DNA of 12,780 nucleotides, taken from assembly GCA_000697455.1 (NCBI GenBank), contig JNET01031611.1:1-12780 (forward strand), read 5' to 3'. The translations under genes were made by a program, and so were the position numbers. Origin of the DNA: Basidiobolus heterosporus B8920 (lineage: Eukaryota > Basidiobolomycota > Basidiobolomycetes > Basidiobolales > Basidiobolaceae). Within the stretch, counting starts at the first letter, position 1, and the number at the start of each line of letters is the position of its first letter. Below, one piece after another: positions 1-11,826 of this stretch. The notes below the pieces were generated by a model. The model did not search any database. It was not told where the DNA came from and saw only the letters and a list, made by a program, of their open reading frames with translations.

Positions 1-620
1 TCCTTAACATATTCTACACGTTGTTTTGTTTACTTCTTGACAAAAGTATAAATGCTAACTTTACATTCAATAAATCAACAAGTGAAAACCACATATTCTT
101 CTAACTCTCCAAATCACTTCCAATAACTCCCAGAATCTCACAACACCTAGAACCCTCTAGAGTAGCACATAATAGTTTCTGAGTAAAACCTTGGTGTGAA
201 TTTTGGGTGAGAGGAAATTGCCAAGTAAATATAATAAGGATGAGATCAGGTATGAATAATTAGGTGCTAAATTATGTGAATTTCAACAGCTTTGTCTTAT
301 AGAACTTCTTTAAAATGTTGAGATTCACAAAACTTAGCTCAAATTATTCATGGAAGATTACATTATCAGTATCTTCTTGCCCAAACTTCGCTCATGGGCT
401 TTACTCAAAAACCTTGAGAAATGTTGGTTTAGAATTTTTTGTCAGAATTGATTAAACACTTTTTTCATACTGCTTTATGTTGTGAAATTCTGGGAGTTTT
501 TAGAAGTCACTTGGAGAATTAAAAGAATATGTGGTTTTTACTTGTAGATTTATTGAATGTAAAGTTAACTTTTATAATTTTGTCAAGAATAAACAAAGAA
601 CGCATACAACATGTTAAGGA
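1..620. repeat. Long foldback (MITE-like) inverted-repeat element, left edge possibly cut by the window
   Basis: The first bases, TCCTTAACAT (1-10), are the exact reverse complement of ATGTTAAGGA (611-620). The similarity continues inward almost to the centre. Bases about 60-140 pair with about 485-560 at high identity, including the segment around TTACATTCAATAAATC. The inner pair GTGAATTTCAACA (276-288) and TGTTGAGATTCAC (316-328) leaves a loop of only about 27 nt. The two arms of roughly 290-305 nt therefore make up nearly the whole element, with small indels and divergence that grows towards the middle. No open reading frame of note lies inside, so it would be non-autonomous. The right arm continues as CGGTCC, so the true terminus may lie a few bases outside 1-620. 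No target-site duplication can be defined because the left flank is missing. Family assignment is open. Confidence 0.82.
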
Positions 621-806
621 CGGTCCCAGGAACATGTGTGCAAAGGTTGGGGTTATATGGACATGTTTGAGAAAGTCAAGTATTCTGGATATTTCTCAGT
701 GAGAATACTTAAGATAATTTCAATTCAACAGTGACTCTTCATTTCAAGTGATTTGAAGTAGAATATGGAGAATATAGTGTCTTCAAAAGAACCGTCCTTG
801 ATGTTT
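608..806. repeat. Second inverted-repeat unit abutting the foldback element
   Basis: AAGGACGGT at 616-624 is the perfect reverse complement of ACCGTCCTT at 791-799. The match extends imperfectly outward (AACATGTT before 616; GATGTTT after 799). Inside lies another hairpin, AAGTATTCT (678-686) with AGAATACTT (702-710). The outer repeat shares the terminal motif of the 1-620 foldback, so this roughly 190-nt unit may be a related small element, or part of one composite element. No coding sequence is seen. Confidence 0.5.
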
Positions 807-1163
807 AGTACAAAGATTGCTTAGTAATTTAGCCGTCATAGAGTTGCCAGGTAATCCAACGATCATATTATGCAGTCTAGATTACCTAATTTTCCAGAAT
901 CGTTATCCAGATTCCTGACTGGCGCCCTGTTGCTCAATTTGATACTGAACCGATTCCAATCTTTACCAATTCACACAATTCCCTCCTTGAGTTTAGTTTT
1001 GGGCTCTTTATTTTTAAGAGTTTTATATATCCACAGAAAGTCCACATTATAGTGTGTTCTTGTATTTAGACTTCAGCTGGCTAAATTAGCTGCTGCATTT
1101 TGTTCAAAGCACTTTATTCTTTATCGATTCACTTAATAGGTTACATTTCTTTTGGTTGAACAC
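807..1163 (+). promoter_or_regulatory. Upstream region of the Rsp5-type ligase gene
   Basis: This 357-nt gap between the repeat cluster and the ligase ATG should hold its promoter and 5' leader. It is AT-rich. A TATA-like run, TTTTATATAT, lies at 1021-1030, about 135 nt before the start codon. The short open frame at 870-1052 has no recognisable similarity and looks like chance. No other motif can be assigned. Confidence 0.4.
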
Positions 1164-4131
<2,968 letters not shown>

Positions 4132-4665
4132 ATTTATTTTAGCTTCATTCATTCAATATAGTAATGCTTCTGTACGTGCAAGACGAATTCGTTCCTTGAT
4201 GAGTAGGATTATCTTGATTTATGAATATTTCTTTTGAGTTGCCTACCACTTGGTGCTCACCACAACCGAACATAAACCCTGCCCTTTTTTATAAACAAAA
4301 AGTACCGAGCGAGGGTGTAAGGAATCGAGTTAGAGAGAGGTATTGTCTGTCAGTGTATATTCAAGTGGATTCATTCTGGTGTCTGGTGTTTCCAGAAATC
4401 AATCGAGCTCAAATAAACCAATGGTATCGTTGACAAAATGGAGCTTTCATTTTTACATACATTAAGGTCTAACCCCTCAGCTTTATATCCATCAAGATAA
4501 AAGTAGAAACGAGGCAAGCTCGAGGCGATAAAAATTATACACAAAAGGAACTTCGGTCAAGTAAGCTAGTGAAATGAGATTTGACCTCTGACACAGGAAT
4601 CATGGGTGATAAAAATAAACGTCATATGTATATATATATATTGGTCTATCGTAAGGTGGCACTGG
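4132..4665. other. Intergenic region between two convergent genes; 3'UTRs and poly(A) signals
   Basis: This region holds the 3' ends of the plus-strand ligase and the minus-strand kinase. AATAAA at 4412-4417 is a plausible poly(A) signal for the ligase. A TA-dinucleotide run around 4625-4641 could serve as an efficiency element for the kinase transcript on the other strand. A small hairpin CGAGGCAAGCTCG lies near 4510. The open frame at 4221-4433 has no recognisable domain and I regard it as chance. No RNA gene was found. Confidence 0.55.
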
Positions 4666-6333
4666 TTAATCACAGCAAGCTCGACACGTAAATACATCCA
4701 TGATATTTGACCAGAAGTTCTTTTTCTGCTCACCATGTGGTGTGTTGTGAGGCTGGACAATGCTAACAGTGTTCGGTGCCTCTTGTTGGCGCGGAGGAGT
4801 TTGGATATTTGCACTGGTATGGTGGCCGAACCCTCGAGGTGAGCGCGACTCCTTGGACTAGCAAAATTGGTCAACAACGGGTCCAGAAAATAATCATATG
4901 AGTACACAAAATGCACTTACTAGTCCATGATCCTGTGTCATCCAGTCATAAATCCCGTCATTACGCTGCCCGGTCTTCTCCAAAACCTGTTCGAATAGAC
5001 CCCGCAGGCGTTTATAATCAGGCTTATCCTCAAAGCCAAGGGTACGAACATAATTCATGTATTGTGCAAATTCCTCTGAATCAATTGAGCCCGTTTGAGT
5101 GAATGGAAATCAGAGTTTCATTGATGGAATCGGTTCATACCTGGAAATCCGGCACATAATTCTTTTATAGGTGTCATTTGCTTCTTCTCACCAATCTTGG
5201 CATATTTTTGTTTAGCGTTCGTCGCCTTCAGTCCTTGCCATGGCAGTGATCCACGCAGAAAGTACATAAGAACGTGACCAAGTGACTCAAGATCATCTCT
5301 TCGAGATTGTTCTAGGACATAGCGTAAGTGGCAGGATCTATATTCAACCTGTATGTACCATACAAATTACCTCGGCCGAGATGTGTATTGATGCTCATGT
5401 AGCGGGCAGTTCCGGTGAGACTTTTTCGTTCTCTAAACGGAATGTGCTGTTTTGTTTTTGGGTTGATGTAATACTTTGCCATTCCAAAGTCAACCATATA
5501 AACAGATGTTTCGTGGGAAGAATTGGGTCGACCAAGTAAGAAATTGTCTGGCTTGATATCCCGATAAATGAGACCGTGTTCATGGACAGATTGAACTCGC
5601 ATGATCTAAGGTTACACCAAATCAAATCATATTGAAATCTAGTTAATCGAAAGGTAACACATGAAACCGCACTAATACCAATGTTCCCAAACCATTTGTA
5701 TAGCCAACATAGCCACCGTTTTGACGCTGAATTTACGGTGGGATTTCTCAAACGTATCTTCTAGACTACGTCCTAGTAGGTCGATCACCAGCACGTTGTA
5801 AGCCCCCTCTTGGCCAAAATAATAGGCGGAAGGGATACATGCTGAATGCAGAGTAAGATCAGCCAAAAATATCCAGTTAAAGACGGAGTAATGTGGTTAA
5901 CTTACGAACGCCGTTCAGTATTTTGTAAACTTTATATTCATCACGAAGTTGAGGTACAGCAGATTTTCGGTTTTCCTAAGGTTGTGGTTAAGGTATGTAA
6001 CAACATGTAGTCATACAAAGTATACGGAAAGAAAATGGGGAAAGACTGGTTTTCAAGGATACGAATTTTAAGGCGACCGTTTTTTTTCGGTTCAGATCGG
6101 TACCTGAGGTTCAACATAGATTGTCCAGTGAGACGGTAAGTATTCAGTTCCGGACAACAAAGTTACCTGGTTGTGGTTGGTATTAATAGTGGCTTAAAGA
6201 GGGCAATACCTTCAAATATGACACCAAAACTTCCTTCACCGATTTTACGTCCAACACGGTACTGACTCCCTACCACCCCAGGGATCTCCTTTTCATCTGA
6301 AGTATCAGGAATACGTGGATTTCTAGGAGACAT
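4666..6333 (-). CDS. Casein kinase I, Yck1/2 (plasma-membrane) type, 8 exons
   Basis: This Ser/Thr kinase belongs to the CK1 family. Yck homologues are palmitoylated at the plasma membrane and phosphorylate permeases, glucose-signalling proteins and endocytic cargo. Exons on the minus strand: 6333-6210, 6103-6063, 5975-5906, 5841-5693, 5605-5371, 5311-5141, 5075-4921, 4857-4666, giving 378 aa. Visible motifs are the glycine loop GEGSFG (32-37), Lys54 in VALKF, the catalytic loop YRDIKPDN (142-149; Y replaces H of HRD, as in Yck and CK1-gamma), DFG (167-169), and the CK1 signature [15 protein letters not shown] (from 199). Every junction restores family sequence, for example VALKF/ENRKS and AIQM/IMRVQ. 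The tail after residue 315 is short and polar and ends TCRACCD, suggesting lipidation at Cys373/376/377. The tail is shorter than that of yeast Yck2. The intron at 5606-5692 has an unusual GTTTGG donor. The family is certain. The exact orthologue (YCK1/2 versus another fungal CK1) is not, so no symbol is given. Confidence 0.95.
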
Positions 6334-7109
6334 TTACAAAAAACAACAAATGCGAATAGATGTGAACTGAGAAAAGAGATAAACCAAGTGAAGTAAAGTT
6401 GACCAAAAAATGAACACACCAGGATGTCTATTAGTGTATTGAATTTATCCAAGATAGAAAAGTGATTAAAGTAACGTGAATATGGGAATGTATAAGACTA
6501 TTAAATATTTACCACTGATTCAAAATAAGTCAAGATAAGGGAAAGGTAACAAACGGATCTAGAAATTGACTGAAAAATAAGTTTCTGTGAGAAGCAACCA
6601 AAAAAGGGGATTGCCTTTCTTTGTTCCTTTTTTTCGGGAGACAAACTCCTTCACCTTCCCCCTTTATGTGCACCTATGTTGAATTGCCTTTCCAATCAAG
6701 TTTCTCTTGCTTTTTTTGGATCCATGTCTCCGCTACAGCTAATGAGCATAGAGATCGATGCCTTGATATCTCAATATGGATCTCGAGTCATGGGCTCACA
6801 TTTATGGTAAAAATCTAAAGGACAGTAACATGAAGGTCGCGTCTCACCTGTAGAGTTTTGGAATTTAATAAACGATGCTTCTGTGGTACTAAGAGCTCAA
6901 AGTATGATCAGGATAACGGCGCCTGGCTTAATGCATACACATCGTTCGTATGTGTTTATTAATGTTATGTGATGTACGGTTGATTTGGTTGATTTCAATG
7001 ATGAATCTTCATGAAATTACTATTATAAAAGATTAGGTGGAGGTGAGGATTCCATTTATATATACAAACGTATACTTAATGTGTTGTTTGCAGATCAACT
7101 TTTGTGTAT
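6334..7109. other. Intergenic: kinase promoter side and transporter 3' flank
   Basis: This 776-nt gap separates two minus-strand genes. The part next to 6333 should be the kinase promoter and leader. It contains an AGGGG pentamer (6605-6609), which resembles a stress-response element, beside a T-rich tract (6619-6638), but this is weak evidence. TTTATT at 6955-6960 reads AATAAA on the minus strand, about 150 nt beyond the transporter stop, and is a good poly(A) signal candidate. GAATCTTCATGAA (7003-7015) matches a three-unit heat-shock element but probably lies inside the transporter 3'UTR. The open frames at 6270-6452 and 6621-6818 show no domains and are taken as chance. Confidence 0.5.
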
Positions 7110-8931
7110 CTAATCCATGAGGTCAGCATCTTCAATTTCTTTCCTGTTTAAATTTCCATCAACGCACCAAGCTAGTAAACACCCGATGGTAGTAAACCCA
7201 ACTAAAATCCAGTTGGCTGCCTTCATAGGGTAGCTCTGGCTGTCGTCCTTAAGGAAATCCATTCCGACGATAAATAAAATACCAAATATTTGAGCTGCTG
7301 AATTTAGCAGTCCTGCTGAAGTGGTCTCACTCAGAGGGTAATATAGCTCTCCGGCATATTGAAAGACTCCAGAAATGATGGCTATTTAACGGAACGCATA
7401 AGTCAATAGTGAATGGATTTTTCGAACAATGAGTATGTACCTGAAGAAAAGAAGCCATAAGACAAACTAGATTGCCAGGTGAAAATTATTTAGTATTTGG
7501 CAAGTTAATCCGAGTTCGTATTATACCCCACCTGGAAATGAACACTAGAGTGAAACTACCTAGCTCCACAATTAGATGGAAACCGAGCAAAGAGAGTAGC
7601 GTTCCAGCAAATAGAAATCGACACATTTCCTTGTATTTGTAGGTTCTGTCTAGATATAGCCCACATAGAATACCACTAATTACTCCAGCAATGATGAACC
7701 AAAATCCTATTTCACCTATGGCATTCTGGAATACAAAATTATTAAAGTCACAAATTTCGAGTTCAACTGGAACTTGTTACCTCTGTGTATGTAGGATGCA
7801 TGGGCAAAACGATTTGAGCCAAGAGTGTACTAACAGCGTATTGACCACCTACGACGATCCCGTATGCCATGAACAAAAGAATAAAGCTTCGTTGACTGAG
7901 AAGCATCTTGATCGACTGAATTACTGCGTGTGGCGTTTCAAGAACAACAGAACAGCTATTTGTACGTCAAATTTGTGTGTTCACTCGATAAATCCGGTTA
8001 TATATCATACCTTGGAGGGGTTTTGGGCTTGGAATCAAACGTAAATATGACAAGCACCAGTATCATCGCGCAAAACACGAACTAATTTAGAAAATATTAC
8101 AAGTTAGGCTAGCAATACAGTGATACATCAAGAAGCACAAGTACTTGGTACAGAAGATATCTTGGAACATCGTTCAAGGCTGTCTTTTCGCCAATAAACA
8201 TTGGAGAAAGGAGAAAACTAAAATAAATAAGCTATTGAGTTAAATTTGATTGCATCAGAAAATCTAGATAATCAAGGCTAAGACCCGAAAGCAACTCCAA
8301 GGTTATTTGAGGTGACTCCTATAGCGCTAGCGGTATTTCTTTCGTGAGAACCAAACCATACACTTGCAAGCCTAGGCGGAATTCCTGACGTAAAAGTATC
8401 TCAGTTAATACTCAAACAACAAGAGGCGCGGGTCTTGAAAAACTTACCTAAAATAAAAACTTGACCAATGGCGGCTAGCACTTGTCCAGTAAATAAAATC
8501 CAGAAATCTACAATCCAGCCTCCAAAGAAACGAAACAAAGCACCCAGACAGTTTAGAGCGGCGCCTACTAAAATTACTTGTCGCAAACCTCCTCCATGAC
8601 TAGCATCAGCAGAATTTCCAATTTCAAATACCCATAAAGAAGGCAAGAAAAGAATTGGATAGACTACTAAGTAGATGGTAGACAAAGAATTGATGTAGAA
8701 TGTAGAGGAGTGTCTGAAATAGTCCATAAATACCCCTTGGCAAGGAGCAAAAGATATCCACATAGCTGCTGACGAAAAGGATAATATAGAAAAGCCAAAC
8801 AAAATGAGCCAGCGCTTAGGTTCCAGTGTATAAGCAGTTTTATGCCCAGAAGTAGATTTCAGAAGTAGTTGCCGTTCATTCACTTCAGCATTTGGGCCTC
8901 GTGAGACTGATTCAATAGTAGTTTCATTCAT
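7110..8931 (-). CDS. Major facilitator superfamily transporter, SLC49 (FLVCR/MFSD7/DIRC2)-like, 8 exons
   Basis: This is a predicted multi-pass membrane carrier. Animal SLC49 members move haem, choline, pyrimidines or other small molecules, so the substrate here is unknown. Exons on the minus strand: 8931-8448, 8384-8285, 8217-8145, 8081-8011, 7955-7781, 7725-7532, 7466-7441, 7381-7110, giving 464 aa. A polar N-terminus of about 40 residues precedes the first membrane span (RWLILFGFSILSFSSAAMW). Family-like motifs are STIYLVVYPILFLPSLWVFE, GAALNCLGALFRF, PPRLASVWFGSHERNTASAI and, near the C-terminus, ELYYPLSETTSAGLLNSAAQ followed by IFGI. The last motif closely resembles the SLC49 family (P/SEGTSxGLLN). 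About 12 hydrophobic spans are expected from the pattern, but I did not compute them. Exon 7 has only 26 nt. The intron at 8218-8284 has a non-consensus GTCTTA donor, supported by frame and family sequence (GVAFG/FLLSP). The protein runs to a polar tail ending DADLMD. Superfamily is secure; subfamily is likely. Confidence 0.9.
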
Positions 8932-9382
8932 GGTCCTGGAATTTACAAGGATAAAGGGCTGCTGGCTTGGATACTTTTAGCTACATGCTATTAAAGGATA
9001 TTAGGGTCACCATTATTCTGAATTCGGACCGCTATCAAATGCATTTGAAATTAAATTATCCGCTAACTGACATTAATCACCTGTGAGAACTTTCAAGTAA
9101 CAGAAATCATTTAGAGTATACAATCAGGGGCTTGCAAACTCAAGATCAATCTCGGCAAAAGTGTAACTTGCTAAATATATATCGAGGCACAAGCATATAT
9201 AGAGGATTCAAAAGTGATTCTGCCCATCTCAAACAATGGGAAATCGAGAATTTATTTGAATTTGGTTTAAATACAATAAATATATTGTACCTGGAGAAAG
9301 TAATATAAAGAGCTTTACTACTACATTTAGGTTTTAAAGGAAAAGATTGTGAATGTAATCCAGTCTATTGAATTCACTGATC
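8932..9382 (-). promoter_or_regulatory. Intergenic: transporter promoter and Pho88 3' flank
   Basis: This 451-nt AT-rich gap lies between two tandem minus-strand genes. TTTATT at 9251-9256 reads AATAAA on the minus strand, about 130 nt after the Pho88 stop, and is a plausible poly(A) signal. The part nearer 8931 should hold the transporter promoter. TATA-rich stretches occur around 9174-9200. No RNA gene or repeat is evident. Confidence 0.4.
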
Positions 9383-10256
9383 TTAATTCTCCTTTTTCGA
9401 TGGTGCGTCAGTAACGGCTGCAGTTTGGTTATCTGTCTCGGCCTGGGGAGCTGGCTGGTTGGCGGCAGCTGCCAAATTACTAAACGAGTACAAATTTAGT
9501 TAGTATCGGTCCCATGCAGCTCTAAGATCTTTTACTTACCCGAAAGGTGACTCAACCTTCCAAGGACGCTTCAAATCTCCTTCAGCAGGCTTGTTGAAGA
9601 TATAAATTTTGAAGAGTTTACTCTCGAGAGCGCTCTTGAGGGGTAAGATGGATTGAAGGAACAATGGCTGGATATAGCCCCACTTATAATGAATGCAACC
9701 AAGAATAGCAACAGAGATGAGAGTCTGTTTGACCTGCTTTTGTAATTCACCAAGATCGTAGTCACGAATAGTAGTAGTGACTTCGGTTTGTCTGATAACA
9801 GAGTTTAGTATTAAAATAACAATTATAAATACCATATAAAACATACTCTTGGGTCATGGGCTTGGGTTCAGTATAGGTTAATGGGGTAGTATCTATAAAC
9901 AAGTATCTTAGTACTTGGTTGTACAAGCAGGGATTTTCTAAAGCTGCATCTTACCATTCTTAGCCTTGATACGAGTCATCAAATAGAAGCTGAGTGCAAG
10001 AATAAGAGCATTCGAGGTGATATAAGCCATGCGGACATACATCTTGTTACTCTCATCTTCAAGGTTGAGCTTTCTGGACTATCAAGCATAAAGGTTATTT
10101 AGGAACTGAGGAGGAGATCATGTCTACCCATTGACCACTTACCACTTGTACAAGGACAAGCACCAAACCCATATTCAGCAGCTATATGAAGGAAATGTTG
10201 TTAGTATACACTAAAAAATAATCGACATTATAAACAAGTCCTACTTGTGCGTTCAT
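9383..10256 (-). CDS. PHO88: Pho88/Snd3 family ER membrane protein, 6 exons
   Basis: Pho88 (Snd3) is an ER membrane protein, first linked to phosphate uptake and later to the SND route that targets proteins with internal membrane segments to the ER. Exons on the minus strand: 10256-10245, 10181-10143, 10078-9955, 9892-9847, 9791-9540, 9479-9383, giving 189 aa (yeast 188). The N-terminus MNAQLLNMGLVLVLVQVSRK parallels the yeast protein. A hydrophobic span covers about 34-51. The strongest motifs are TTTIRDYDLGEL, QPLFLQSILPLKSALESK and FNKPAEGDLKRPWK, which match the family core almost word for word. The C-terminus is Ala/Gln/Asp-rich and ends APSKKEN, as in fungal homologues. Exon 1 carries only 12 coding nucleotides (MNAQ), so an ATG search in longer exons would miss the true start. 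The gene is divergent from eS12, with 592 nt between start codons. Family call is secure. Confidence 0.95.
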
Positions 10257-10848
10257 GTTGAATTAAACAATTGAGTAAACCTAGAGAGTGAAACGACTCG
10301 AAGAGAGTATATCTACGCAACTGCTTGAATTTAAAAGAATCACACATTTCAATGGATTACTTCTACCATCGAAAATCTGAGGAATCCTCGTCGTGTGTTA
10401 AGTTGATTGGAGCCAACTAAGCGATTGTGTAAATCATTGCGAATTGTCTCAGTAAAAATCAGAGATATACTCATTCAGCTTATCTTCAATTATTCACCAA
10501 TTATTGAGTAGAAAGATGGTATTGTGGCACTATTTTAGATTGTAAATGATGCTTAGATTTTGTACCGCTGTTATGTGATATTTTGTCTGAAATGAGGCAA
10601 ATAATGATATGCCAGGTAATCTTAAGATCCAATCATCTTTCTTGAGAAAAAAAAACCATTTTTTTTTCTATTCTGATGGAGTTCCGAAATAATAAATGTT
10701 GGTAGCGAATGTTCCTAGCTTTCTACTACACTCTCCAAGCTACTGTGTATGTATTAATCTCGTCATGTTGGCTTCTATTTCATTCTCTAACCGACTGAAC
10801 TTCATTTTAATCATTTAAATGTAGTGAGGACGTCTGTTAGCTATCATA
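10257..10848. promoter_or_regulatory. Divergent promoter region between PHO88 and eS12; possible 5'UTR intron
   Basis: This shared upstream region serves the minus-strand PHO88 gene and the plus-strand eS12 gene. A possible leader intron of eS12 begins with GTATGT at 10747 and could end at the AG of GTAG (10821-10824) or TTAG (10837-10840). A branch-like CTAAC lies at 10787-10791, after a pyrimidine-rich stretch. This would explain why the CDS itself has no intron, but it is not proven. Near 10645-10670 an A9 run faces a T9 run and can form a weak hairpin. No ORF or RNA gene is convincing. Confidence 0.4.
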
Positions 10849-11280
10849 ATGTCTGCCGAAAACCAAGAAATTCCCCAAGAAGTTGAAGTTCCCGCTGAGG
10901 CTGCTCCTCGTGGACAAATGTCCGTTGAGGAAGCTCTCCAAGAGGTTCTCAAGAAGGCTTTGGTCCACGATGGACTTGCTCGTGGTTTGAGAGAGTGTGC
11001 CAAGGCTCTTGACAAGCGTCAAGCTCATTTGTGCGTTCTTGTTGAAACCTGTACTGAGAAGGAATACATCAGACTTGTTGAAGCCCTTTGTGCTGAGCAC
11101 AACATCAACCTTATCAAGGTTTCTGATGCCAAAAAGCTCGGTGAGTGGGCTGGTCTCTGCAAGATCGATCGTGAAGGTAGCGCTCGTAAGGTCGTCGGTT
11201 GCTCCTGTGTTGTCGTCAAGGACTACGGAGAGGAATCTGAGGCTTTGAACGTCCTTCTTGAATATTTCAAATCTCATTAA
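10849..11280 (+). CDS. RPS12: 40S ribosomal protein eS12
   Basis: This is a component of the small ribosomal subunit (beak region) with an L7Ae/L30e-like fold. The uninterrupted frame gives 143 aa, the same as yeast Rps12. The acidic N-terminus [15 protein letters not shown] is followed by the conserved body: [75 protein letters not shown] and [19 protein letters not shown]. It ends LLEYFKSH. Codon use is strongly biased towards C-ending codons (GTC, CTC, AAG), as expected of a highly expressed gene and unlike its neighbours. The ATG at 10849 is the only sensible start, with the in-frame upstream sequence closed. An intron appears to follow the stop codon and may carry a snoRNA. Very secure. 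Confidence 0.98.
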   Translation: MSAENQEIPQEVEVPAEAAPRGQMSVEEALQEVLKKALVHDGLARGLRECAKALDKRQAHLCVLVETCTEKEYIRLVEALCAEHNINLIKVSDAKKLGEWAGLCKIDREGSARKVVGCSCVVVKDYGEESEALNVLLEYFKSH

Positions 11281-11287
11281 ATATAAT

Positions 11288-11440
11288 GTAAGTGCCCTTC
11301 AATTCGAGTTTTCATTTACTGGCTGTGATGATTTTGGTCTCCCTCTTCCGAATGTTAGTGAGGAAAACTTACCAATCCGGAATCATATTATGTGTCTGAG
11401 CCTTTCAATGAAAACGCCTATCTATCTTTTATATTTCCAG
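11288..11440 (+). other. Predicted intron in the 3'UTR of the eS12 gene
   Basis: A strong donor GTAAGTG starts 7 nt after the TAA stop. A T-rich stretch and TTTCCAG end at 11440. The next bases (11441 on) lead in about 50 nt to an AATAAA. The interval is 153 nt, longer than all other introns in this window (about 55-106 nt). It contains a box C/D-like RNA, which would explain both the length and the unusual place. Because the donor lies so close to the stop, the spliced junction should not trigger junction-dependent decay. Not confirmed by transcript data. Confidence 0.6.
11321..11402 (+). ncRNA. Candidate intronic box C/D snoRNA
   Basis: Box C GTGATGA lies at 11325-11331 and box D CTGA at 11396-11399. 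They are flanked by a short terminal stem, GGC(T) at 11321-11324 and (A)GCC at 11399-11402. Internal boxes are also visible: a D'-like CCGA at 11348-11351 and a C'-like GTGAGGA (one change from consensus) at 11358-11364. Size is about 82 nt, typical for the class. The host gene encodes a ribosomal protein, a common snoRNA host. Guide stretches would lie just before CTGA and just before CCGA. I could not assign an rRNA target from memory. The terminal stem is short, so this remains a candidate. Confidence 0.5.
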
Positions 11441-11490
11441 ACCTAACCAACCTTTCTAAACAGGTACTGCCGTTATATTTTTGTTATGTT

Positions 11491-11496
11491 AATAAA
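11491..11496 (+). terminator. Poly(A) signal of the eS12 gene
   Basis: AATAAA preceded by T-rich sequence, about 210 nt after the stop codon and about 50 nt after the predicted 3'UTR intron acceptor. Position and context suit cleavage and polyadenylation of the eS12 mRNA. Confidence 0.6.
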
Positions 11497-11826
11497 TTAA
11501 TTTGAAATCAAAGAGGCCTTTTCTTATGAGATGTCGATTACATATTAAATTTCAGCTCAATTTACACCTAGCCACATCATTAATTGGCATCACAACTGTA
11601 TGCAAGCAAAAGCATTTTGATCTTCAGACTCGTTCCTCTAGCATCTGTAAAGACCTAAAAATAGAGTCTAGTAGCAAACGGCATTTTGCCGATTGCGCTG
11701 TTTAATTTCAGAAGTCGGCTCTACTTAGTGTTATGAGATTGCTAGCACAACCAATAAGAATAGCCGACTGAGAATTACCCAGTTGTTTATCAGGGCAGAT
11801 TTAGTGTAAGCATGGAAAGAAATTCA

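Noticed and set aside
870-1052. Open frame of 60 codons upstream of the ligase gene
   Set aside because: No domain or family resemblance, and it lies in promoter-like AT-rich DNA; best explained as chance.
4221-4433. Open frame of 70 codons in the ligase 3' flank
   Set aside because: No recognisable similarity, overlaps the likely 3'UTR and poly(A) signal.
6998-7004. ATGATGA as a snoRNA box C
   Set aside because: No box D at a suitable distance and no terminal stem.
9571-9765. Minus-strand open frame overlapping PHO88
   Set aside because: It is a shadow of the PHO88 exon 9540-9791, whose own frame matches the family closely.
10543-10592. ATGATGC and CTGA boxes suggesting another C/D snoRNA upstream of eS12
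   Set aside because: Box C is off consensus, the spacing is short, and no closing stem is present.
10837-11277. Long minus-strand open frame of 146 codons antisense to eS12
   Set aside because: It mirrors the strongly biased eS12 codons; long antisense frames are expected opposite highly expressed genes, and the protein resembles nothing known to me.
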